DNA of 64,000 nucleotides, taken from NCBI GenBank assembly GCA_019095985.1, contig CM032659.1, forward strand, positions 11,021,634-11,085,633. Reading direction: 5' to 3'. The translations under genes and the position numbers were made by a program. Below, in pieces: positions 44,454-54,857 of the stretch (positions are counted from its first letter, which is position 1; each line of letters opens with the position of its first letter). Origin of the DNA: Streblospio benedicti (lineage: Eukaryota > Annelida > Polychaeta > Spionida > Spionidae). The notes beneath the pieces were generated by a model that saw only the letters and a program-made list of their open reading frames with translations, ran no database searches and was not told where the DNA came from.

Positions 44454-46734
44454 ACAAGAGCCCATTTACTAAATATTTGACGCATGGCATTGTATTTTTT
44501 TGGTTTTTGTTGTTTTTTCTGCTTTTGTAGCTATGTGTGTGTGTGCGTGCGTGCGTGCGTGCGTGCGCATGTGTTTAATATTCCATAGAAAAGTCTAACT
44601 AAGTGCTGGAATAGGCCTAAATCGAGCCATTGTGTTAAGTCTAATGCATCCCCACCCCAACTTTCACCTATAGCTAGGTACCCCATCTTCACCTGCTATA
44701 GATCAACCATTTTTCCAGGCCATAGTTGTTTTCACCATTGTCACAATGATTATTCTACCCCCTATTTCATTCAGCTTATGTTCCATTATAGATCATTATA
44801 CGATAGGAGCGATTAACACACAAGCCTTGCACTTATATATTTTTTTTATAATTACAATACAAAATGATCTGACGATGGCGATGACAAAGAAAAGACCAAG
44901 AACAATTGGAAAACAAATTACGTCTGCGCGTGCTAGATCTACACGATCGTGCGGTAGCATTGAATCACATGTGACGAGCATCGGTTTTTAGCTTGTTAGC
45001 TGTTAATTGTTGATGGTTCCTCACACGGGTGATCGAGCATCTTTCATGTCCGACGGCAACACCACGTGCAAAATCACGCTCAAACATAAATTGAGCAAAA
45101 CTTACCACTGACAACCACGTTCATTAGAGTTTTATAACTTCTTGGACGTGATGTGGACGTAATATTTGTTTGACCGGCTCTTAACTATAGCATGCCCTAT
45201 TTACTTTTCAAAATAACAGAGTCGTAAAGGGATTAGACGATATACACGTCCGTATATGCTTGTAAATATTACGATCAATATCATATGCTTGTTTGTTTGT
45301 GAATGAACACAAGGAAAATTACTCATTTGTCACAGTGAGAAGTGAATTTTCGTTGTGGCTATATATTGAGAAATGCATATTGGAAGTGTATATATATGCA
45401 CAGCCCTACGGGATGCACCCTACGGGATCACACACCCAGCAAGACTTGGGTCACATCATGTTGTTCTGTTAAATAGCACAATGCACTGGATGGAATAACA
45501 TCAATAATGCCGTTTGTGACTTTGAACACGAATCCTCATTTCCACGCTGTAAAAGCAGGATGTATTTTATGTTCACACACTGGCCTGTCAAAGGAATTGT
45601 GCACACAACGTGACTGCTTTCTGCGACTACCTTCCCGTGAAATGGAACAACTCATTTCTCTATTCAAAAGAAGTTGAACCATTAGAGTTAGAGTCTACGA
45701 ATAAATAACAAAGATATTATTGATAAAAACTGTTACAATATTGCTGGGGGTATCTTTTCAGTGTCAGAATGTTTTGTTTAGAAAACATCAACTATTTTAG
45801 CAAGTCTTGTAGCTGTAGGTGGGGTAGGCGAGTGGGTGATTAGGCGATCGAGTTGGTGCATGGTTGGTTTAATGGGTGGGTATTACAAATACAAAGAGTT
45901 TTACAAAGACTTTTACCATGTACCGGTATATGAGAGGTCAATCGCTAAAGTTGCTATAAAATGACAAGTGTTTCCTGTGGAAATTCAGTGCAAGGTAAAA
46001 GTTGGTCACTATAGTTCGTTGTGCAATATAGTCCATTAGTTCATATTGATCTGTCAGATGGATTCAACAGATTACAGTTCTTAAAGAGCATTGCATTAGA
46101 TAAAACTATCGTCCGGAAACCATTAACAGTGCACTTTGCTCATTGCCATAAGCACGAGGAAACATTTGTTGATTTTCGCGTACTAGAAATTTAACCTAGG
46201 TACACATACATTTACTATGCTGATATTTTTAGGACAACCAAAACAGAACACGGGCACCCACAAACGCACGCGCGCTCTCATTCACATGTGTCAGTGTCGT
46301 GGCTGGTGGGGCTGACGGTAATGTAGTGAGTGATTTAGGGGGTGGGGGTGGATGTTGGTGTCTTCTGAGTTATATGTCAATCATCAAGCGCCAAACAAAG
46401 CTCACCAGTCCCGCTCGTGATCCCCGTTGTAGGCTACACAACTTGCACTATTGTGAAAATCTGCGTATGTTTCCGTTGACGTTATGTAGAAGACACTTCA
46501 TATGTATTGTAGTCTGTCAACATATTTCACGTCGTATGTTTTATCTTATTTTTTTCTTCTAAGTAATTTACTGTTAAGTGACTGCACTTCCCGTCGTTAC
46601 CTAAGTATTGGCGTCGTAAAAGTCAGTTTTCCTGACGAGGCACACCTTTTCTAAAGGCACGGGATTGCTTCACGCAAAGGCGGATCGGAAACTGAAATGG
46701 AGCAGTTGGATTCTTTGTCGTTTGGTGCCGTTAG

Positions 46735-46836
46735 GTATAAAGCGCATGCGCAGTGATCGTGGGAATATTATCCTAAGTAGGAAGTGACGCAAATGCCGCC
46801 ACCTGTATAAAATACGCGTCAAGTCAGCGTTTGGAA
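46735..46836 (+). promoter_or_regulatory. Putative core promoter of the LRR gene
   Basis: GCGCATGCGC at 46742-46751 is a palindromic NRF1-type site. GTATAAAG at 46735 and TATAAAAT at 46806-46813 are TATA-like. GGAAGTGACGC near 46,780 resembles an ETS site fused to a CRE half-site. About 125-130 bases separate the second TATA from the ATG at 46937, leaving room for a short 5' UTR. The transcription start itself is not visible. Confidence 0.45.
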
Positions 46837-46936
46837 GAGGTGCGTCCCTGAATTTGATTGCATGACATCGTTGTTCTAAAGAAACTAAGTTGCCGTACTT
46901 TTAGAAGTATTTGGTTTTTCATAATCACTTTGCAAC

Positions 46937-49900
46937 ATGTGTGATCTGGATGCTTTGGCAAGTTCGGTAACTGCGGTATGTCTTTTTGCTTGTTTTAATT
47001 TTTGTTCCAAGTTTTATCATATTTAAATACAACCGATGTATTGTATTCTGATTTGAATTTTTTCTATCCTAGTAATAATTCATCCCTTAAACGTCTGAAA
47101 AAATATATCCAATTTGTTAAACTTAATTTTTATGTTTTATAAATAATCTATGTGCTAGTAATGATTAAATTGTTTTATATGGAAGAGCATTGAACATGCG
47201 CTTTATTTATGTAAATTTATACTTTTAGTGTTGACAATAATCATTATACTGATATAATTATGTAAAATAAACATTCTCTATTTTTTTTTTTTTTTTTTAA
47301 AAATCAACGAGATAACCTAAATAGCAGCAAGCTTGGGAAATAGCCATTTTATTACTCCACTAGCATGAAAAAGGTTTCTGTCCTTGTAGTATAGATAAGG
47401 TATGATTCTAACCACCAACCTCTGGATTGTGGTAATTGACCAACGTTTGAAGCACGCTAAATTATCGCAGCATTATGCTGGACCACTTTTAAGTATCATC
47501 ATTTTGAGGCTTGGTAATTCAAATGTTTGTTTGTTTGTTTGTTTGTTTGTTTTTTTTTGTTTTTTTTTTTGCCAAACAGATGTGGCGATTGTGTACAAAT
47601 GTTATAAGCAGAACATGTTCAATACATCGACAGATTGAAATGAAGAATTGCTTCCTGACCGACATCAGCAACGATCAGCTTGCTCGGTTCACCCAAGTCT
47701 CTTCTCTCGACCTGAGCGGAAATCAACTAACTGCTTTCCCGGTGTGTACACTCTTGAACCATACTCGGGGCTACATATTAATACCGTGGGCCACCTTCTG
47801 AGTACTAGGATCTTTTGGGACATTGGCCATATACGATTCATACTAGTTAAGGGGCCGGCCCCTGATGTTGTAAGCTTGAAGCTTATTTAAGGAATTGAAG
47901 CAGATGTGTGCCTTTAATGTATTGGTGGTAAACTTGGCCTTTAAACTGCATGCCATCCCCCCCCCTCTCATAGATCCTCATACGCTCGTCTGTCCTCACA
48001 CAAGCACGCACGCACAAACACATCTAGTCATCTACACACCTACACCCCCCCCCCCACGCACGCCCACGCGCGCGCACACCCATGCACGCTCCCACGCACA
48101 CACACACACAAAATATGTCAACCTTGGTGCCTCGAAACATTGGGGGTCCCATCTCGGAGTAGGGCATTCATGACAATAGGGCACTACTAAGTAACAGTAA
48201 TGCCATGATCAGAGCATAGCCAGGTTCTCACCAACCATTTTCCCTTCTAGAAAGACTTTAGCGTGCACTCTTCCCATAGCCATGTGCCATGCCTGTGCAA
48301 ACATACAGTAACTAAGTTAATCCTATATTGCCACTGGTTGCGCATGTGACATGTGACATGTTGACTGGTTGCACTTCAACTACTTGTACTCCAAAAACCT
48401 GGATCTGCCGCTGATACTAATTTAGGTTTTAGACATAACAATCACCTCGATTTCATTTTTAAAAAAGTGCAAAAATTAAATTTTATACAATGAAATTTAT
48501 GAATTATGAAATTGGAGTTTGAGACAAATATTGGTTTGGCTGTTTGTTTCAGAATGTCATTGCACTAGCATTGACACTGACAACTCTAGTGCTGAATAAT
48601 AACCGGATAGCTCAATTCAACAAGGATTTGATGACGCCGCTGACTAACTTGCAGTCCCTGGATCTTGCATATAATGATTTGCAGCACTTTCCAGATATTA
48701 CTCCTTTAAGTCCAACTCTCACATCTTTGAAAATCAATTCCAATGACTTGGAAACAATTCCATATTCTCTTTTGGCTCCGTTTGCAAATTTGCAAACACT
48801 TGATATGAAGTCAAACAGTAGAGTCAAGCATTTTCCACACATGCAAGGTAGGGTTTTTACATATTTTGAATACATATTTGTATTTATAATTGCAATTGGT
48901 ATCACACTTTGCATATATTGTGCAATCTGTTATCATCTGCTAGGAAGTCTTCACAGTTTGGAGTCACTGGACCTCACTGGCACAGCTCTAGAAGATTTAC
49001 CACCAATGTGGTCAGAGGTAAATATATAGAGTAGTCGATAACATAAACATTAAGCACATGCATGTTCATTTATTTATACTGATTTGTTATTACCAAAGTT
49101 CTGCCAATAGTAAGAAGGTACCTTTCAACAGTTTTCTAAAAGATAGATAAGTATACGCTCAGGACGCATATTTTTCCAGCAATGTTAGTAGAGAGTCTGG
49201 TTCTGGGGTGAAGTATAGCAATAAAGCATGCATTTATTAGTACCAATAGTCACAGGGTGGCTAAAATTCTATTTTTACATAGTCTGCGTACGCTTACGGT
49301 GTTGACATAAACAAGTTTACATGTTTTTCTTTTATATTTAGGTATCTCTAACTATTAACCTAATTTTTGTGAGCCCTTTTGACTTTTGCCACTGCAAACA
49401 CGCATGGATGAAACAGGTTAGAAGGAAGCCAATTGAAAACAGTTAATAAGTTATTTGAATTATTTTTTCTATCCTATTTTGGCTATCACATTTACTTAAT
49501 ATTCGATTGCTTGGACCATTTTAGAAGGAAAAAACATGCATATGCATGAATATTGCTAATGATTAGGGCCTACTAGCTGTAAGTGATAAGTGTAATGATT
49601 GAACTTCTTTCTGAGCTCAAACATATAAAAAGCTGTAACTAAAAATACGTGTTTGCTAGATTTATTATTTGAGCTTCAGCAGGTCCTCTCATATTTATTT
49701 AGTAGAATACTATTAAATGAATATATGAAAAAATGATTTTTAGTAATTACTATGCAGACGAGAGTTGATTGTTTCAGTTCCAATTATCGTATTATTTCAG
49801 TTCAGTCTTGGTTCAGGGACTATCTCCGCGTTCCCATCTTGCGGTGGCACCTCGTGGGGGTCGATGACACTAGATAACTACTTGCAAACCTGCAACACTG

Positions 49901-50340
49901 GCTATGGAGAACGTATGTGTAAAATGCATTAGCTAATATATTCATATCCTTACCACCAAGAAAACACAATTGTTGCATTTGTTCCCAATATACTCAAATA
50001 TACCGCAGTAGAACCTCCAATTAAGACCACCTCTATGAGACCACTTTTCACAGTCCAAAACCTTCATAAAGGGGCTACCAAAAGGAACCTCTGCATAGAG
50101 ACCACGTCTCTACTGAGACCACCTAACACTGGTCACAAAGGTGGGCAACCTATGGATTTCACGGGTTTCATGCACTTAAAGGCTTGTTGGTATGAAAGCA
50201 AAAAAAAACAGAAAAACAAAAAACAAATCTATAATATACTGTCGCATGCCCTCTGTTCTCCTGACCGGATCTGTCTGTTATATTATATAGGGAACACACT
50301 TTAATAGAAACAAACAAAAAACAAACAAAACACACAGCAG

Positions 50341-50439
<99 letters not shown>

Positions 50440-50763
50440 CAACAACAACAACAACTTAGTAATAATACCACATGTATGTCTCTTTGGTGATCAGATGAGA
50501 GAGCATCCTCTGCCACAGCCGTCAGCCAAGCCCCGGCCGCCTTACCCGATAGCCACCTGCTTCACTCGTACCAGCAGCAGACGAGTCTGGTCACGTGCGG
50601 TGCCACGTGCGTCGAAACACGTGGCTGCGTCTCATTCTACTATCACGTGACGGCGATGACGTGCGTGATCATCGCACCCTCGAGCACTGGCGGGGTTAAT
50701 GTCGCTGATGTGCCAGGTAGCACAGAAGTTGCCTGGCAGTACTTTCCACTTCTGGTGCAGTAG
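46937..50763 (+). CDS. Leucine-rich-repeat protein with LRR C-terminal cap and PAN/apple-like tail
   Basis: The exons are 46937-46975, 47580-47741, 48553-48847, 48944-49017, 49342-49416, 49801-49912 and 50495-50763; 341 residues, all phases agreeing. LRRs run from about residue 45: VSSLDLSGNQLTAFP, LTTLVLNNNRIAQF, LQSLDLAYNDLQHFPDI, LTSLKINSNDLETIP, LQTLDMKSNSRVKHFP, LHSLESLDLTGTALEDLP. Exons 5 and 6 make an LRRCT cap (SPFDFCHCKHAW, CGGTSWGSMTLDNYLQTC). The last exon reads TSLVTCGATCVETRGCVSFY then MTCVII, a PAN/apple-like cysteine pattern, and ends WQYFPLLVQ before TAG. The cap and PAN cysteines imply secretion, yet exon 1 (MCDLDALASSVTA) is not a signal peptide, so a different first exon may exist. 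Intron 3 is only 96 bases and stays in frame if retained, adding a hydrophobic segment (YIFVFIIAIGITLCIYCAIC). Confidence 0.8.
46976..48552 (+). other. LRR gene introns 1 and 2: simple repeats
   Basis: Intron 1 (46976-47579) has a T-run at 47,281 and (TTTG)n at about 47,524, followed by a T-rich acceptor tract. Intron 2 (47742-48552) has a C-run and (CA)n/(CGCA)n repeats at about 47,957-48,112, and a GATCTGCC remnant near 48,404. No further exon is seen. Confidence 0.6.
50007..50135. repeat. ACAGTAGAACC-family fragment in LRR intron 6
   Basis: CAGTAGAACCTCCAATTAAG then ACCACCTCTATGAGACCAC and CCTTCATAAAGGGGCTACC form the left two-thirds of the family. The right terminus is absent. Confidence 0.65.
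50336..50456. repeat. (AAC)n(AGC)n(AAC)n compound microsatellite
   Basis: About 20 AAC units, then about 10 AGC units, then about 8 AAC units, flanked by AAACAAACAAAACACACAGC. It lies in intron 6 of the LRR gene, roughly 40 bases before the last exon, and is non-coding. Confidence 0.9.
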
Positions 50764-51497
50764 AATCCCTACAAAATACCAGTTTATTTTCTTCTCCAGA
50801 ACCGATTGTGTTTAACATGATTCCTTTAAATGGTAGGAAGTTTGTGGACAGAATTCTTTGTGTATCCCAAATCTCTCACGTAAGAGATTTAAATTTACTA
50901 ATTATAAAGGCCTGGGGTCAGTTGCAAGTGTCTTGTGGTGGAATCATATACATGTAGATCTTCTTAGTGTGCATAGGACAAAAATGACTGCTTATGAATG
51001 CACCCTATTATTTATTTTTATTTTTATTTTCAATTTTGCAGCTGAATAGATAGGTACACATTGTACAATATTATTGTTGTTTGGTGTGTGTTTGTAATAC
51101 GTCCTTTCCCAATTCTACAGAAAACATTATATGCTATAATGGAATAACTCTTTGAATAAGCTAGGGGATCTACACCAAGAAATTAAGATGTGTGAAAAGT
51201 GAAAACATGAAGTCTTTAAGGATAAATGTGCTGTAAACAATACTTGCTAAAAATGTGTTTTGGTAACTCAAGTTGGTGTCTTTAAAATGTAACTCTGTGC
51301 GTCAATAGTTCAGTTTACTATTCTTATCTGTGATAAAAAAAATCTATGTGTGCATTTAGTTTATCATATCTGTATAAACTAGTCTGCTATAGAAATAAGG
51401 ATATCCTTATCTATAACAGAGTAAAGCTTTAAAACCTGTATATTTTTGTGAAATGCATTTGTGGTAAATAGAATATAGATTAAATTAAATTATAATA

Positions 51498-51575
51498 CAG
51501 TACTTTCTTCATATCAACAGCTTTCACAATTTACAAATATATGAAGATATGAAGAAAGTACTGTATTATATGAAT
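51498..51575. repeat. Long perfect-arm hairpin
   Basis: ATAATACAGTACTTTCTTCA (continuing TATC) is followed about 30 bases later by GATATGAAGAAAGTACTGTA (continuing TTAT), giving 24-bp complementary arms. Direct repeats of AT.TGTGGTAAATA.AATATAG flank it at about 51,460 and 51,634. Confidence 0.75.
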
Positions 51576-51965
51576 TAAGACAGCTAATGAATTTGTTCAA
51601 CAATAGATTAAATTGTTTTCATATATGAAATGTATTTGTGGTAAATAAAATATAGTTTTTTTTCATGCATGCTTGAGAAACATATGGAATGTCGAAACAA
51701 TGTCTGTGACGCGAAAATGTGCTATATAACATTAGGCCATGATTAGGTTCGCTTCAATTCTCTACAATGCCTGGCCCATCATTAAATTATAGCACTTTGT
51801 TGCACACATAGGAAACCTCAGACGTTCAATGAAAAACGTATGCTTGTACAGAAATGAACAGAATGATATTACTCGTTTAAAAAGTAACGTTTGTTATAAG
51901 ATCATGGTAACACGTGTTACTGTGTAATTTTTTCGCCTGTTATTGACTTTGCCGAGAACTATATT

Positions 51966-52503
51966 TACAGTAGAACCTCCCAACAAGGTCAAAGACCCGG
52001 GGGGGGGGGGAGGCTGGGGGTTAGAGCAGCTGGATCCCATTTAAGAGTAGTGGTATTGATAGTGGTAAACTCCCCTTAAGGCCCTCTTTTGAAGCTGGCC
52101 GGCAGTTAAGACTTCCCTTTTTCTGGGGCAAATTCTAGGAATCCTTTTTCGAACATATTTTAAGATGTCCCGTTTCCATGGACAAATGTTTTAAGAAATC
52201 CCCTCTTTTTTTAGATATCAAGAGTCACAGGCAGATCCAGGTTTTTGGGAAAAGGGGGTCGCACTTAAGAGATTTCATGCCATGGGTTTCTAACACGCGA
52301 TCAATGGCGGACATGCCAAAATCCCTATAAAAATGAAGTATTTTGTTGGGCAAAGTGTGTGTGGGGGGGGGGGGCACTGGATCTGCCTATGTGAGAGCTC
52401 ACAATTTTAACGTCCAGAGGGTGACCGCGAAACTCCATAAAAACACGTCTCTATTGAGACCACTTGAATGCAGTCATCCCGGTGGCTCAGAGACGTTCTA
52501 CTG
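51966..52503. repeat. ACAGTAGAACC-family element split by other insertions
   Basis: The left end ACAGTAGAACCTCCCAACAA is at 51,968. The matching right half (CTCTATTGAGACCACTTGAA, then GAGACGTTCTACTG) is at 52,446-52,503. Between them lie about 230 bases of unrelated G-rich sequence and a complete GGCAGATCCAGG element. These are nested insertions. Confidence 0.65.
52229..52390. repeat. GGCAGATCCAGG-family element (nested)
   Basis: It starts CAGGCAGATCCAGGTTTTTG and ends CTGGATCTGCCTATG, with the CGATCAATGGCGGACATGCC variant block. It lies inside the split element at 51,966-52,503. Confidence 0.8.
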
Positions 52504-53021
52504 CAATCTTCTTTACAGCTAAACTAACAATTTTTCTTAGGCATGTAACATTGACAAGAAAAGTAAGGTATAGACTCTATACAGATGTGTAAATATCGGC
52601 AACATAAATGCCTGTAATAATCAATGTCTAGGACATAGTTCTCTGCACATCAATGTGTTGCGAGCAGTTTCACTTATATTGAGTGTCTAAGAGATCTCCA
52701 TTTCTCAAACTATTGATGATTCTATAACCTTCATACATCAGACTTTCAAATCACTGACCGCTATCTAGACCCTTCTCTCTATATATCTTCGCTCCATTCA
52801 CAATTGCTACCATCACAACCCAACCCCACATAATACAACTTAAAAAATCGTCAGCTCTGCCTATTGGTAGAAATACAAGTATGGTTGCTAGAGAGAAGGT
52901 TGGAAATGTTTTCACAAGCACTGGGAAACACATGTTTGTGTATACTTTGTGTGTGTGTGTGCTTGCGTCCATGAAAATTTCATAGCACAAAAATGCTGAT
53001 ATAGACCTCACAAAATACTGT

Positions 53022-53200
53022 CATTGGGGGATTTGAACCCACAACCTTGGGGTTGAGATAAGTGACCAAGTATGTACACTATATGTTACAAAAACAATGG
53101 TTCAGCTTTATAACCTTTTAACTGCTCTCTGCTTGTAATATTGGTATCATTCTAGTCTCACAACCTTAGGGTCGTCAGTTTGAATCCACCGATGGCCACT
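53022..53200. repeat. Two tRNA-related SINE-like pieces in opposite orientation
   Basis: GGGGGATTTGAACCCACAAC at 53,025 is the complement of a B-box (GTTGTGGGTTCAAATCC). At 53,159, CACAACCTTAGGGTCGTCAG then TTTGAATCC is a B-box-like site in the plus direction. Neither folds into an evident full tRNA by eye. Confidence 0.4.
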
Positions 53201-54857
53201 TCACACAGTCAAATGGAAGCGTAGAGTTTTAAAAACATGTCTTGAAATGCATGAATTTTATGAACTTCTTTATTTTTAATCTATTTTATTAAAACTTGAC
53301 TTGAAATGTGAAAGCATTTAATAGTCTTCATTTTTAATTTATTTTATTAAAACAAAAAATACCGCCATCAGGAAAGTCAAAAGACTATACAACTGTCCAT
53401 TAGCTGTGAAATTTCGTATTTAATGTCTAATTTAAATGGAACATGAAAATATAATGGTTTTCCATAACATTCCATACAAATTGATTTTTAGGATTTTAAT
53501 AGGAGTACCATCGTGTTTGGTTACATTAGCTTAGCTTTACTTAATGAACTTAGCTTACATGAATGAATTTAGTAAATTGTAAATTTAGTAAAAGTTCAAA
53601 TTATCATTTTTATATATCCATCATGATTTAAAAGAATCTCTTATGAATGAACATATAGTCTGCTAAAACTATTCTTGAGACAACAATAAATTTCAATTGC
53701 TCATACATGAAATTTATAAATCATTATTAAATCTGCTATAAACTAGGTTCTTGAGACAAAAATAAGGTCTTACATTGATTATATGCATCTTTTTACCTTA
53801 AAATAAAAAAATAAATAAACTTTTTAAAACAAATGTCAACAGAAATATACATACATAAAAAATAATAATAATGGAGAATATGTTCCAATGATTTAATCAT
53901 TGAGAACATATTCACACAAAAAAAAAACTTTTTACAAAACGATTAATTTTAAAATTACATCAACCGGTTCATCAAAATGTCTTAGAATAAACATTCAACC
54001 AAATCAAATATCACACTTGCAGACATTACAAGATCGAAAGTGGATTAAATTCATAGAAAATAGCCAAATATTCCGTCACCCTGTCAGTTTAGTTTAGTTG
54101 TCACGGTACAGTCGCTATTTGTTGTTACAAAACGATGTGTTTTATTCATATTGATGAGATTGCATGATAACCATAAACTAGTAAATCTAGTCTTGTGAAT
54201 ACTATATAAATGAATGTAAAAACGTTATGAACGTGCCCACGTCATAGAGTTTCCGACGAACCGGGTCATTACGTCAGACCGGGTCGTGGCTAAGGGGATC
54301 ATATATGGATAAAAGTGGTTGCACTGTATCTTCAGACTGCTTACATTATTATTACCCGGTAAGTAATATGCCACACAACAATAATGAAACAGCATGATTG
54401 CATTATTACTAAAATATTTAATAGCAGATGTGTTATACATTGTTTATAAAATAATCTATATCATAAATTTACTTAACTTTAAAAAAGCAACAAAATTCAA
54501 CATCAACTTAACATTTTAGACATCATACATTTGAAAAACAACTTACATGTAATACAAACATTTTTGACAAGTAAAGTTTTCTATCAAAATTATATATAAA
54601 ACATTTACACGTGTCACAGCTTCCCAAATGCAGTAAACAAACTCCAAATCTCCACAGTTACAAACAACATAAAGTTCCAAAATATCTACATATACTTGTT
54701 TTCCCCAATCCCTATCGTACTTGTTTATTCCCCCATATTTGTCAAGAACAAAAAAATCCAGGATTCCCTATTAAAACTACATGTACCTCACTTCTCACTT
54801 CTGCAGCCACTAGAATCTCCTCAACAATTCCGCTTCAATCCATGGATCAAGACTGCT

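Larger units (their letters stand above)
41246..46936. other. Intergenic region between divergent genes
   Basis: No gene is recognised in these 5.7 kb. Open frames here are short and lack splice or family support. It holds a SINE-like fragment (42,735), a G/C-tract inverted-repeat element (44,136-44,453), a (GTGC)n microsatellite at about 44,530-44,570 and the upstream region of the LRR gene. It must also contain the promoter of the minus-strand giant gene, for which I see no clear core element. Confidence 0.5.
50764..54857. other. Intergenic region between convergent LRR and zinc-finger genes
   Basis: Both flanking genes end here, so this holds two 3' UTRs. AATAAA at 51644-51649 is a poly(A) candidate for the LRR gene. 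The stretch contains a hairpin (51,498-51,575), a split inverted-repeat element (51,966-52,503), SINE-like pieces (53,022-53,200) and AT-rich sequence. No gene is recognised. Confidence 0.5.

Noticed and set aside
50301-50516. Poly-Cys open frame on the minus strand
   Set aside because: It is a shadow of the intronic AAC/AGC microsatellite in LRR intron 6.
53022-53090. Functional tRNA gene
   Set aside because: Only a B-box-like stretch is recognisable. No complete cloverleaf could be drawn.
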